Below are positions 36,601 to 44,530 of a stretch of 64,000 nt of DNA, one piece after another. The position numbers and the translations under genes are program-made. Positions within the stretch are counted from its first letter, which is position 1, and each line of letters begins with the position of its first letter. Below the pieces are notes generated by a model, which worked only from the letters and a program-made list of their open reading frames with translations, was not told where the DNA came from and did no database searches. Source of the stretch: Margaritifera margaritifera. Taxonomy: Eukaryota; Mollusca; Bivalvia; Unionida; Margaritiferidae. The DNA lies in contig JAQPZY010001625.1 of the NCBI GenBank assembly GCA_029931535.1, positions 2,357,001-2,421,000 of the forward strand, given 5' to 3'.

Positions 36601-36753
36601 GTAAATATGGATACCGAGAGCACCACATCTTTCCCTAATATCCCAGACATATTTGGCAATGTGAAAGACTGGGAGCAACCAAATTCTAAAAATGAGCAGT
36701 TAATGAAACTTTTACGGAAGATGATAACTCTCAGATCAAAACCACCCGACTGA
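17570..36753 (+). CDS. Four-exon gene: acidic, Ser-rich nuclear-type protein with CtBP-binding motif
   Basis: Exons 17570-17677, 25281-25363, 32329-32375 and 35731-36753 join with matching phases (2, 1, 0) and all have AG acceptors and GT donors. Translation from the ATG at 17592 gives about 412 residues. The N-terminal third is acidic and basic-mixed. Residues about 92-95 are MKVE (a SUMO-type psi-K-x-E site) and about 101-107 are PLDLSSK, matching the PxDLSxK/R consensus bound by the corepressor CtBP, followed by a basic patch (KRTKLKK). The rest is Ser/Thr/Pro-rich and probably disordered, ending in a short helix-like LMKLLRKM. No zinc finger, homeodomain or enzyme fold is seen, so the family is unnamed. 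A CtBP-linked transcriptional role is inference. The frame stays open to the acceptor upstream of the ATG, so an earlier coding or 5'UTR exon may exist. Confidence 0.78.
17862..18531. repeat. 27-bp minisatellite, about 25 copies
   Basis: Unit GTATAGAGACACTACAAGGT followed by TGAATCA. Several units lack one GA (25 bp) and carry GTTT for GGTT. Its length keeps frames open on both strands, so the long ORFs here are artefacts. It lies in intron 1. Confidence 0.97.
18754..18802. mobile_element. Possible single end of a double-hairpin MITE relative
   Basis: TACCGTATATACTTGATTAT resembles the terminal repeat of the MITEs at 25603, 31871 and 33242, but no matching second end was found nearby. Confidence 0.4.
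19195..20762. repeat. Mosaic repeat family, longest tandem block
   Basis: A head module (19300-19395) is followed by about ten diverged 140-150-bp units. Each contains AAAATGGTGCTGATCTGACA, CCAATATGGCCACC, ATCTTGAAAATCTTGTTATT, GCTACTCCTCCT and CATGGGGTTTTCACCAAAAG. There is no open frame along the block. It lies in intron 1. Confidence 0.85.
20763..21605. other. No gene seen
   Basis: Intronic, AT-rich; no repeat or protein signature recognised. Confidence 0.4.
21609..21684. repeat. (TTTC)n then (TC)n microsatellite
   Basis: About twelve TTTC units run directly into about twelve TC units. KE/RE-rich ORFs on the minus strand are products of this tract. Confidence 0.98.
21902..22745. repeat. 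48-bp minisatellite, about 17 copies
   Basis: Unit contains GTTTGTACTTGACAGAGACT, TGTGGCATAGAG and GCTATTGATGTTACC. Copies vary in GGCTATT versus AATCTGTT and in length. It lies in intron 1. Confidence 0.95.
22905..23495. repeat. Mosaic repeat family with head, internal units and tail
   Basis: Head CTTGGAGGATTGCCATGAAA near 22932, about three internal units, then the tail GCAGTTAAAAAGAAGAAATG ... TTGGATTCATG ... AAGAGACTTGTT (23393-23490). The tail recurs at 31228 and 42296. Confidence 0.85.
23496..23905. repeat. Second degenerate unit type
   Basis: Units of TTGACCAAATTT...AGAAAG/AGTATCCTGGCATGAAGG ... CAATATGGCTGCTGT recur here and at 38850-39330, both times next to mosaic-family blocks. 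Confidence 0.6.
23906..25028. other. No gene supported
   Basis: Intron 1. A 107-codon open frame ends at 25102 but has no recognisable feature. Confidence 0.4.
25029..25122. repeat. Imperfect 90-bp palindrome
   Basis: GGGAAATTCCAGCC at the left is mirrored by GGTGGAATTTCC at the right, with inner GGCAGGAACTTTG / CAAAGTCTGACC and CAGGCAGGAA / TTCCTGCC pairs. It could be a tiny foldback element, 160 bp upstream of exon 2. Confidence 0.6.
25281..25363 (+). CDS. Exon 2
   Basis: Acceptor TTATCCTTGCAG|GAAGACAGGG and donor ATATCAG|GTATGT are both strong. The exon is 83 bp. Its first base completes the ATG codon split from exon 1, and it leaves one base (G) that with exon 3 makes GAT. It encodes a Lys/Glu/Ser-rich stretch containing DFRKREEKPSMQKIS. 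Confidence 0.75.
25603..25815 (+). mobile_element. Double-hairpin MITE, copy a
   Basis: Ends resemble TACCGTATATACTCG(C/T)GTATAA in inverted orientation. Inside are two perfect-looking stem-loops: one around CTGCATAGACCCAGATCTGCC, the other around ACATAGACCCTGATCTGCC, each folding over an ATAATGCG / GCATTATG loop. Intron 2, 240 bp past exon 2. Confidence 0.85.
25877..26278. repeat. 51-bp minisatellite, about 8 copies
   Basis: Unit contains AGCCACTTGATGTAGACAGA, TTAAATTAGGTAGGCC and TGTTTGTATG(C/T)ATAA. The copies are nearly identical, implying recent expansion. The period is a multiple of three, which keeps a spurious minus-strand frame open. Confidence 0.97.
26279..26768. other. No gene seen
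   Basis: Intron 2 DNA without recognised features. Confidence 0.4.
26769..29014. repeat. 69-bp minisatellite array, split by a transposon
   Basis: One unit lies at 26769-26838 and about 14 more at 28062-29014. The unit contains TTATGTA(T/C)TATATTGTACA, GGCAATCCCCACTATAACATG and GGGGTCCACAAAGTGCCACT. The CAGGCAAACCCCGCTATAACATG part matches both inverted ends of the hAT remnant at 29015-30892, suggesting the array grew from a transposon terminus. Confidence 0.92.
26839..28061. mobile_element. 1.2-kb non-autonomous element inside the 69-bp array
   Basis: Ends CAGGGCTGAGCAAATTTT and, inverted, CAGGACTGAGCAAATCCC. The 5-bp ATATT directly before it is repeated directly after, and intact array units (CCATATTGTACAGGC) show the empty site. 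Subterminal CACTTGTCC motifs occur at both ends. CAGGG-type ends suggest hAT-like ancestry, but a 5-bp duplication is atypical. No transposase is inside. Confidence 0.88.
29015..30892 (+). mobile_element. hAT-like transposon remnant
   Basis: The left end CAGACAAACCCCGCTATAGT followed by GTAACACAA is mirrored at the right end (CAGGGAAACCCTGCTATAAC then ATAACACAA). Between them is only the C-terminal part of a hAT transposase (29640-29800). The remainder is AT-rich and non-coding. The left end is fused to the 69-bp array, so no target duplication survives. Confidence 0.75.
29637..29803 (+). pseudogene. hAT transposase C-terminal dimerisation domain fragment
   Basis: An open frame reads HPAYLTLSHINADAERSFSI, then LRKIKQDLRGRL and a trailing SMSANMNTNDTC. 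This is the conserved NADAERSFS-x-R-K-I signature of the hAT C-terminal region, which also appears in the remnant at 8876-9080. The core domain with catalytic Asp residues is absent. A poly-C tract (29806-29824) follows. Confidence 0.85.
30893..31139. other. No gene seen
   Basis: Intron 2 spacer. Confidence 0.4.
31140..31337. repeat. Mosaic repeat family, short copy: one internal unit plus tail
   Basis: AAAATGGTACTAATCAGACA ... CCAGTATGGCCACC ... then tail CAGTTAAAAAGAAGAAACTG ... TTGGATTCCTGGAAATTCT. It keeps a single internal unit. Confidence 0.8.
31338..31870. other. No gene seen
   Basis: Intron 2 DNA without recognised features. Confidence 0.4.
31871..32088 (+). mobile_element. Double-hairpin MITE, copy b
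   Basis: Starts TACCGTATATACTTGCGTAT and ends with the mirrored ATACGGTATATACAGTA. It has the same two internal hairpins as copy a. It ends 240 bp before exon 3. Confidence 0.9.
32329..32375 (+). CDS. Exon 3 (47-bp small exon)
   Basis: Acceptor TTTTCTCTTCTAG precedes it and the donor is TTCAAG|GTAGTT. In the frame set by exon 2 (G+AT) it reads D, then GRPAVCAEDSNFSFK, and ends exactly on a codon boundary, as exon 4 requires. Opposite-orientation MITEs lie on either side (copies b and c). Confidence 0.75.
32376..33241. other. No gene seen; intron 3
   Basis: AT-rich with no recognised repeat. Confidence 0.4.
33242..33462 (-). mobile_element. Double-hairpin MITE, copy c, inverted
   Basis: Same family as copies a and b, but the two internal hairpins occur in reverse order (the AACA...GACCCTGATCTGCC hairpin comes first). 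Ends TACCATATATACTTGCATAT and GAGTATATACGGTA. Confidence 0.9.
33463..34079. other. No gene seen; intron 3
   Basis: No recognised feature. Confidence 0.4.
34080..35129 (+). pseudogene. Tc1/mariner-like transposase fossil
   Basis: The N-terminal part (34130-34320) has a helix-turn-helix-like stretch, RRTLAAITRILKKFKIEYVS. The C-terminal part (34807-35129) reads FQDDI..H, then LAHNPDLKNIKNAWHRLRQK and a final SIPQCVRKLLKAKG. These correspond to the family's second catalytic Asp block, the PDLNPIENLW block and the terminal C-x-x-V-I-x-A-K-G motif. In the PIENLW block the catalytic Glu is Lys (NIKNAW), and a stop follows the Asp block. The segment between N- and C-terminal parts is eroded and a minus-strand SINE sits in it. 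It lies in intron 3. Confidence 0.85.
34385..34556 (-). mobile_element. tRNA-derived SINE, inserted in the Tc1-like fossil
   Basis: Minus-strand copy of the SINE at 1091-1287. B-box-like GCAGGTTCGATACC, then CCAGGCTAGCCCAGGTTGGC, core TGTCCTTGGGAAAGGCACTT and tail segment TCAGCATGATATAGCCAATA. Confidence 0.88.
35426..35646 (+). mobile_element. Double-hairpin MITE, copy d
   Basis: Both hairpins are intact; the ends are diverged (TACTGTCTATACTTG ... ATGAGTTCATATGGTA). It ends 84 bp before the start of exon 4, close to the expected branch-point region. Confidence 0.88.
35731..36753 (+). CDS. Exon 4, terminal coding exon
   Basis: Acceptor GTTTCTATTTCCAG then GAA GAA AGG ATG. The 1023-bp exon is open to TGA at 36751. 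It opens with an Asp/Glu-rich run, then MKVEPF, EEPLDLSSKR and the basic KRTKLKK. A segment rich in aromatic and Gly/Pro residues follows (YFHGLGFIPGYFVPGQ). After it comes a long Ser/Thr/Pro/Gln-rich region with repeated short QPI/QPF-type motifs, ending QLMKLLRKMITLRSKPPD. Composition and codon use are unlike the surrounding repeats. Alone it could start at the internal ATG (337 residues), but exons 1-3 extend it in frame. Confidence 0.87.
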   Translation, partial: EERMEDEKTNEDDEESAVTMKVEPFQEEPLDLSSKRTKLKKMQISTQSSIHKRKTSLEWYLTKLSSLASSTNTNSRAVQTCPTPGPYKLSFQYDSLSRPTPYPKPVHLAAYFHGLGFIPGYFVPGQSLKVTQEENCMEVRLRHPRKWKEENHQLPQSTFMKTSIDPEEGQPLSLSVPDSSKPLTRSSLSHGCQPITSLNSQLSTSDEVQPIIPFAGTSQPFITSSCNRPSSFTPSTSADGQLYLPSTPDRGQSNRSNMGNQFSEYTEPRSTHSSQEQSSFVSTKEESQGPVNMDTESTTSFPNIPDIFGNVKDWEQPNSKNEQLMKLLRKMITLRSKPPD

Positions 36754-37090
36754 AATAAATTTGTGACTATTTAAGACTTTTCAAAACCTACAAGTAAACC
36801 TACCCATTATCACCATCATTGTCATATGTTGGCTGCTGACTTCTGACATTGTCAATACCTTTTAAAGTTATTAAATGGACCACTGACTCCGGATAGCTGC
36901 TTGCATTGATTTTACCCTGCCACTTGTTTTCTATATAATGTGGATTGAGAATTTGCTTTTTTTCTGTTCAGACTCACCATTTTTTTTAAAAAAAAGTTTT
37001 TAATTCAAATTTATCAGATCGAAAAGGACACAGAACAATTTTCATCAGCCATTACTTGTTAATCAATAAAAAGCATTCTGTACCTGCTCC
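36754..37090 (+). promoter_or_regulatory. 3' UTR with polyadenylation signals
   Basis: AATAAA occurs directly after the stop (36754-36759) and again at 37065-37070. The second is the likelier end of the transcript. Another lies near 37618. Confidence 0.55.
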
Positions 37091-38380
37091 CCTATATGTT
37101 TCATACTAGCATGTACACAGGTATGCATGCACATCATGCACACACACACACACGTACACACATTTGGTATACCTTCCAACTGAAGATCCTCTTTGTGTTC
37201 CCATAAATGTTCTGTTTTACTCGGGTCCTCATTTGTACAGAAAGAAGTCAAGAAATGCAACTGAGGACCTATTGTTCCAACTTGGTACCTATTGTATTCT
37301 TTTGTATTGTAATAATGGTTTCATAGTCTGAGTCCTAGGTTGGAAGGCTTTACAACCCCCTCACAAACACATGCACACAAATGAATACACACACACACTC
37401 ACACTTTCTAGAAGGTTATTAGACAGTGAAGTGTACCTTGTGGATTTTTTTTCAACATGTCCATATTGTGTTGATAACTTTTATTTAACAAGTGTTGTAT
37501 TTTTTAACGCAAGGATAATGTAATTGTTTGTGCAGTGCATTCAAAAATTGACAACATAAGTAACATGAGTTACAGTGTATTATGCAGTGTTAGTATATAT
37601 GGGATTTGCGATGGATAAAATAATAAATTTTGACTATTCTGATGTCATCAAAGTCACAAAAATGAGTGTAATTGGTCTTGTATTGCCTCACTAATATAAC
37701 ATAAATTTGTAAATTTTGTTAATGATTTGGTACAATCATTAAATTTTGGATGCAAAGGTTTTACAGTTATGCTAGTGGAATAGTTTTTTTGTTATGCTAG
37801 TAGAATTTATTTTTTCTTCAATTTTGGGAGTGCTAAGAATGTTTGGATTAACAGAAGTCTGAGCAAAACTAGTTTAGGTCGTTGATCATATCTATGGGAC
37901 ATGTATGTTGGGATAAACTGGTAGGTCAGAGACAGCATCTATTTTAAAACTGAACATTATGGGGGAAATTGCCTCCTCTATTTGGAAAAAAAGGGAATTT
38001 TTTAAATACAGGTCTTATTAAATGAAAAAGCAAATGTAGGGATTGCAAATAAGATGCATGATTTTTGTGCATTCGGTTGATTTTTCAGCATTATTTTTTT
38101 GATATTATTCTGAATTCCGCAATCACACATCCGAGAATAGACCCTGGTCAGATGAATGAGATTTGAAAATACAAGGTTCTTCTGTTATGAACTGCTTCCA
38201 GTGTAACATATAGCTTGAATTTCTAGCTCTGGAGAAATTTTAGCAATTTAATGATTTCAGAGCAAGGTTATGAAAATAAATACCATTAAAATTTACCAAA
38301 TTAAATAAGTCCTGTCTAGATCCACAAATGCTCCAAAGTCAAAATTAAAATCGATTTACATGTTTTTGAAGGAAATCTCC
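37091..38380. other. No gene seen; small CA tracts
   Basis: CA-rich runs near 37138-37155 and 37385-37402; otherwise AT-rich DNA. Confidence 0.45.
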
Positions 38381-38640
38381 AAATTGTATGTTGGTGAAAA
38401 TTCATGTAATACGGTCTTCATGGCAAGTCCACATTGATAAAGACATATTCTTCAAGAAATTGTTAAGAAATGTTTTCATTATCATGGATGGAAAATCCTT
38501 TGTCAACAACCTGGGACAAGTGAAAAATTTTGCTAGACAAGTACAATTTTCTCTCACTTGCCCAGAATTTCATTTAGAATATGAAAGAAGTATCCAGTTT
38601 TTGTATTTATGAAAATCTTGATCCAGGGCATGTAGAGTAT
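38380..38640 (-). mobile_element. Diverged fragment related to the 26839-28061 element
   Basis: On the minus strand the order GTACTTGTCTAGCAAAATTT then CACTTGTCCCAGG resembles the right end of the element at 26839-28061 (GTACTTGTCC ... GGAAAATTTT). The match is short and imperfect. Confidence 0.4.
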
Positions 38641-38849
38641 ATTGGGATTTTTCCAGTCGTGTACTATGCAGTGTTGGTGTGTACTTTGCAGTGTTGGTGT
38701 GTACCAGCTGCATGCAATTTATTGTTTGCTCACCTAGCTGTAAGGCCATGTTGGCTTATGATGTGGTCCTGCATACTGCATGTAGAGTGTGTCATCTTTT
38801 TTCCATTAACATTTGCTATTTTCAAACATCAAAAACCGATGAACCAAGT

Positions 38850-39335
38850 TTAAGGAAATCTGACAGAGAGCATCTTGGCATGAAGGCATTCAGTTTTGTA
38901 CAAATGAGGTCAATCTGCCATGCAATATATCTATCTGTTTTTAAAAAGGAGAAGAATGATCAGAAGAATGATCTTAGATAACATCTTGCTTAACAAAATT
39001 TGACCAAATTACACAGAAAGTTTCCTGGCATGAAGGTTTTCATGTTTATACAAAAGGTTCCAGTCCACAATCCAATATGGCAAGGATTAATACAGCTAGA
39101 AGAACAATTAAAAGATGTCTCAAAAACTGCTCTTCAGAATTAGGTTAAATTTGACAGAAAGCATCCTGATATAAAGTCTTTAAAGTTTGTACAAATAATC
39201 TGATATGGCCTGTTGTCATGAAAAATAAATTAATTTTTGTCAAAAACCACTCTAAAAATTGGACCAATTTTAACTGAAAGCATGCTGGCATCATGGCCTG
39301 TCAGATTTGTATGCCTGCAGTTTAATATGTGAAAG
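38850..39335. repeat. Second degenerate unit type, three to four copies
   Basis: About 120-bp units with GACAGA(A)AGCATC/TCCTGGCATGAAGG and TTTGTACAAAT, shared with 23496-23905. Confidence 0.6.
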
Positions 39336-39339
39336 GACT

Positions 39340-40200
39340 TTGTAAAAACTGCTGAACAGATTTGAGATATTGAGACATAGGTATCACTTCTGACAGCATT
39401 AGCAAAGGCATTGTTGTCAATGCTGTTAATGTGCTCTGTCTTTTTAATTCCCTTGCCAACAAAAATTGGAGTGATGTTTGTATTTTCAGGATATTTCTTT
39501 CTTGTGCCCTCAATATCTTGAACCCTATTTCACCTAGATCCATGAAAACTGATATTTGGATGAAACTCAGAAGTGTAACTCTGCCATACCAAAACTAGTT
39601 CACTGTGAGCTATTTCTAAACGCTTAAGTGATTTTTGTTATAGCCAATTATTTTCATTGCAACCTAAAGACCTTAGATCATATTTTACCTTCACTTATGA
39701 AAATTAATATGAGGCTGGATCTCAGCAGTAGTAACTCAATCATATAAAAAGTAGATCACTAGTTTAATTTTTGCATGCTTGAGTGACTTTTATTTTTATA
39801 CATTGGTTTTGTCATACTGTCAATATCTTTGACCCAATTTAAACTACACATGAAATAAGTTTGGTCACACCAAAATTAGGTCACTGTGACCAAATTTACA
39901 TAATTGAGTGACTTGTGTATTTTGAGCTATTCATTCATTACACCCACAAGATCTTTAACCCTATTCCATAAAAAATGGTATGTGAATACATCTTGGGAAG
40001 AGTAAGTCAACATGCCAAATGTTGGTCACTGTTACCCAATTTTCAAGCTTGAGTGACTTTTGTATTTTTAAGTATCCACTTGTTACACTCTTAAATATCT
40101 TGGACCCTGCTTCACCTACACATGATAATTGGTAAGTGATTTGTATCTCAGGAAGACTAAGGCCAAACCAGATTTAGGTCAGTGTGATATGTTTTATAGC
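39340..40200. repeat. Third degenerate unit type, about 125 bp, five to six copies
   Basis: Repeating order GAGTGACTTTTGTATTTT ... ATATCTTGGACCC(T)ATTTCACCTA ... ATCTCAGGA(A)GA(G)TAA ... GGTCACTGTGA. Units are strongly diverged and non-coding. Confidence 0.65.
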
Positions 40201-40770
40201 TCGACTGGTCATAGACCAGAAGAGCTTACAGGATAGCAAGTTGTCCATCATCTGTCCATTCCTTCGCGCAAATTTGTTATTGCTACTCCTAAACTACTTG
40301 GAGGATTGCCATGAAACTTTACACACACATTCATCCCACGGTCTGATTGGTCCTAAATGAAAATGGTGCTACTTGGGTATCCAGTATGGCCAACACAGTG
40401 GCTATCTGAAAATCTTGTTTTTGCTACACCCCCTGAAAGGATGGTCACATCACTATGGGGTTTTCACTAGAAGACTTCTTATGATGCCTGGTTGATTCAT
40501 AATGAAAATGGTGCCAATCTGACATCCAATATGGCCACCACAGCAGCTTGAAAATCTTGTTATCACTACTCCTGAACATTAAGTTTTATCGACTTTGGGC
40601 TTTCACCAGAAGACATCTCGTGATGTCCAGTTTGTCCTAAATGACAATGGTGCATTTGGACATCCAATATGGTCACCACAGTAGCTATCTTGAAAACTGT
40701 ATTGCTGCTGCTCATAAAAGAATGGCCATATCAACATGGTGTTTTCAATAAATGACTTTGGTTCTGAATG
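40195..40770. repeat. Mosaic repeat family with an extended head
   Basis: Begins TAGCTCGACTGGTCATAGAC, then the head module (40262-40350) and about three internal units with CCAATATGGCCACCACAG. Confidence 0.8.
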
Positions 40771-41235
40771 AAAATTCATGTTCCTCACAGCTCATGCTCT
40801 TATAGAATTTATTGCTCCCAGAAGAATGTGTTGACCCCAGGGTCATCTAAATCTCAGTACATCGACTTTGCACATTAATACACGATCATGTTGACTGGAT
40901 CCTACCTTGTATTTATAATCACAAATTGAAATTCAAACAAAAACAGGTTGAAAAGAACCATAATGTGTATGGAGGCACAGCTGCACTTCATTGTAATTTC
41001 ATCTGTATATTGTAATGTCTACCATGTGTTACCTTGTAACATCATCAGCCTTGTGCAAGCAAGAAATTCTCATACATATTTGGCAAAATCTTTCCACTCT
41101 GCTCTAAAGTCATTGTAATGGAAAGAACGAAGCAGATGCAATTTAAATTGTATGTGACGGGGTTATCAAAGTGTACGATTTTCTCCAGGTGGCATTTTAC
41201 CACCAAATTTACATCATTATGGCAGTGATGTTATC
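40771..41235. other. No gene seen
   Basis: Unique-looking DNA between two mosaic blocks. Confidence 0.4.
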
Positions 41236-42420
41236 CAAACAAAGGGAGGTGCTGATCTGACGCCTAATATGGCCACCATGGCAGCCATCTTGAAAATATT
41301 ATCGCTAATTCTCCTGAATGGAGTGTCATATCAGCTGGGGTTTTTCACCTGATGTCAAATTTGTCCTAAATAAAAATGGTACTAATCTGACATCCAATCT
41401 GACCACCAAGACAACTATCTTGAAAATCTTATCACTACTCGTCCTGAGCAGAAAGTTATGTCACCATGGGGTTTTCACAGGAAGACATCTTATAATGTCT
41501 AGTTGGTCCCAGATGAAAATGGTGCTGATCTTACCTCTAATATGGCTGCCACAGTGGCCATCTAGAAAATTTTGTTATACCTACTCCTGCTAGATGGATG
41601 GTCATATCAACATTGGGTTATCACCAAAAGACTTCTTGTGATATCTAGTTGGATCTAAATGAAAATGGTGCCAGTCTTACATCCAATATGGCCACCATGG
41701 CTGCTATCTTGAAAGTCCTATCAAAATGGGATTTTAACCAGATGACTTCTTATGATATCTAGTTGGTTCCAAGTTAAAATAGTGCAGATCGGACCTCCAG
41801 TATGGCCACCAAGGTGGTCATTTTGAATTTTTTATACTGCTACTCATTCTGAATGGATGGTCATATAGACATGGGGTTTTCACCAGAAGATTTCTTTGAT
41901 GTTTAGTTGGTCCTAAATAAAAATGGTGCTGATCTATGTCCAATATGGCCACCATAGCAGCCATCTTGAAAATCTTGTGATCACTACTCATTCTAAATGG
42001 ATGGCCGTATTCACATGGGGTTTTGACCAATGACTTCTAATGCTGTCTAGTTGGGCCTAAATGAAAATGGTGCCAGTCTCATGGCCACCATGACTGCCAT
42101 CTTAAAAATCTTGCTATTTCTAATTCTCCTGAATGATTGGTGTTATTGTTATTCCTGAATGATTGGTCATATCAACATGGGATTGTCACCGGAGGTATCC
42201 TTATGATGTCTAGTTGCTCCTAAATGAAAATAGTGCCTATTTTACATCTAATATGGCTGCCATTGTAACCATCTTGAAAATCTTATCAGTCAAGAATATC
42301 AGAAATGGTTTCAACACTTGGCAGTTAAAAAGAAGAGATGGTCTTATCTTGGATTCCTGGAAATTCTTTTCAGGCAATAGAACATGTCTCATCAAGAGAC
42401 TCTTGTTTAAATTATCATGG
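41236..42420. repeat. Mosaic repeat family, about seven internal units plus tail
   Basis: Internal units as at 19395-20762, ending in the tail GCAGTTAAAAAGAAGAGATG ... TTGGATTCCTGGAAATTCT (42296-42415). Confidence 0.85.
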
Positions 42421-43553
42421 TAGTTCAAAAGAGTGTCCTGTGCATCCTGATACAAGTATTCCATTTGGAGATGAGTAGATGTAGCTTTTCTGTGTTTTAT
42501 ATATCAGATTAAATTTCCTAATAGTTACATTTATTTAGCAAGTGATACAAGATGTTTTGTATGTAATTTTTGGATCATTGTACATATTGTATATATATCA
42601 TACCTTTAAATATTAAGCATTTTTCAGATTTTACTATCATTTTATTTTTTCTTCTTCTTTGTTATTTTTGCTTATTGAAATATTGTATTTATCCTGATTT
42701 TATTATTGTCTCATCTGCACGGTGAGACATAGGGATCACTTTTCTGTGGGCTGTGACATTTTCATCAACAAAAATGTTCACGTTTTGAGTTGTAGTTTTT
42801 TTTAATGACATTAAGGAAGGATACATTAATGCATAGATGAAGGGGAGACAATGTGGTCCATGGAACATTTTTTATTTTTAAAACTATGAATATTTCTAAT
42901 TGTTAACAATTATTTCATAAAGTGCTTGTCCAAAATGCATAGACATTTATGTAGTCCTTCCCCATCACACTCTCATCCTTGTTGTGCACTGTTTGTACAT
43001 TAAATCCAATATGATTTTTTTCTCACCTGAAGTAAGTTCCATTTGAAGTAGTTTCAGAAAGTCCTGAAATATGTCCAAGTACCAGATTTCTCTTAACTGA
43101 GGGGAATATGATCCCTACAGTATCCTTCAAAATGAACAGCACATCTTTTTTTGTCAGGACCAACTTCTACACTAGTGCTTGTTGCCATTGTTTCTAGCCA
43201 ATTTCATTGTATTTTAATAGACTGTTTATATTGTTTTAAACAACATATGAAATAGTACTAGATCACTTTTTGTATTTATATAGTGAAGTTTATGTCTTTG
43301 TAAATACAGAAATGAAGTAATTTTCTGTCTTGTCTTTCATATGATACCACATACATTAAGTTGTGTGACAAAATATGAACTGACTTTACATGAGTAAAAA
43401 GTTCTTACAGCTCGTACCATGTGCAGTGAATGGATTGCTGATGCAATAATAATAATAATAATAATAATAATGACTTCATTTAAAGAGGGCGACACAATTA
43501 GTTGGAAAACTAATGTACCTTGAGGCCCTTAAACACACACATGCACACCCACC

Positions 43554-43585
<32 letters not shown>

Positions 43586-44220
43586 AGCATGTATGTATAA
43601 AAATATCCTCACTTACATTTCTTTCACTCGCCCACATGGACACTCACCCATACATATGAACCCACATGCAGTGCATAATACACATGCAATATACAGTTAA
43701 TACCAAACAGATGGGAGTAGTATCAAAGGCATTCAAACAGATACAAGAGCTTTTTTCACACTACTTTACTTTTCCAGAGCAAAACTTTCCAAGCATTCAA
43801 TTTAAAAAAAAAAAAAAATCCTTATTTGGTTTGGGAATCGTGTACTGTTTGGTAGACATTTATCGTGGGGTGTTGTATGTTATCAGGTTACTGGTGCTGG
43901 AATAGTGACTTTAAATAAATATGAGCACAGTTATTGGATATATTGTACATTAACTTACCTTTTCTCAAATGGATTTGGTCTTTAATAGGTAATATTTTTA
44001 ATTTATCAATTTTTCCATATTTTATGATTGGTCCGATATTAGCCTGAATTCTCTTTTCTGAACACGTGCTAGCTTTGCTGTGTCTTTTTATCATGTTAAT
44101 TACCTCACACTGTATTGCAGTAATCAAAATAGGGTTGAATGTAAGACGTAAACTTGAATTAACTTTTGTACTGGGATTAGGTTGATACCCCTTCTTTCTT
44201 GCTTGATATTCTCATTCAAC
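42421..44220. other. No gene seen; microsatellites
   Basis: (AAT)n at about 43446-43471 and (GT)n(AT)n at 43558-43584 are the only clear features. Confidence 0.5.
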
Positions 44221-44530
44221 ACCTATGAGACTTGGGGAGTTCCACCATCCGATGGTGAGTTGGCCACATCTCCTTTTCCTACCATGACACCATGGATGAC
44301 TTTACCATAGCTCCATGAATTTGCGGAAAGGGCACTCCATAGATCATCCTTGTCTCCTCCAAACTCTTTATCGTGGGAAGGGGGTTGGGGACGCCATTCA
44401 CCGCCTCCTGCATCAAGAGGTGCCACTGGTTAGCTCTGTCTCCTGTCTCCCCACCCCCCCCACCCCCAGTTAGCGGAAACGGCACAATCAAGCTCCAGTC
44501 TTTAATTCCCTTTCTCTAAGGAGGGAGATT
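44221..44530 (-). other. GC-richer segment with open minus-strand frames
   Basis: This 300-bp stretch is clearly richer in G+C than its neighbours. Two overlapping minus-strand frames are open, one containing KEFGGDKDDLWSALSANSW. A G/C run at 44448-44467 interrupts it. It is not recognised as a family and may be a fragment of an exon or mobile element. Confidence 0.35.

Noticed and set aside
36344..36604. Second ORF inside exon 4
   Set aside because: Out-of-frame shadow of the real terminal exon.
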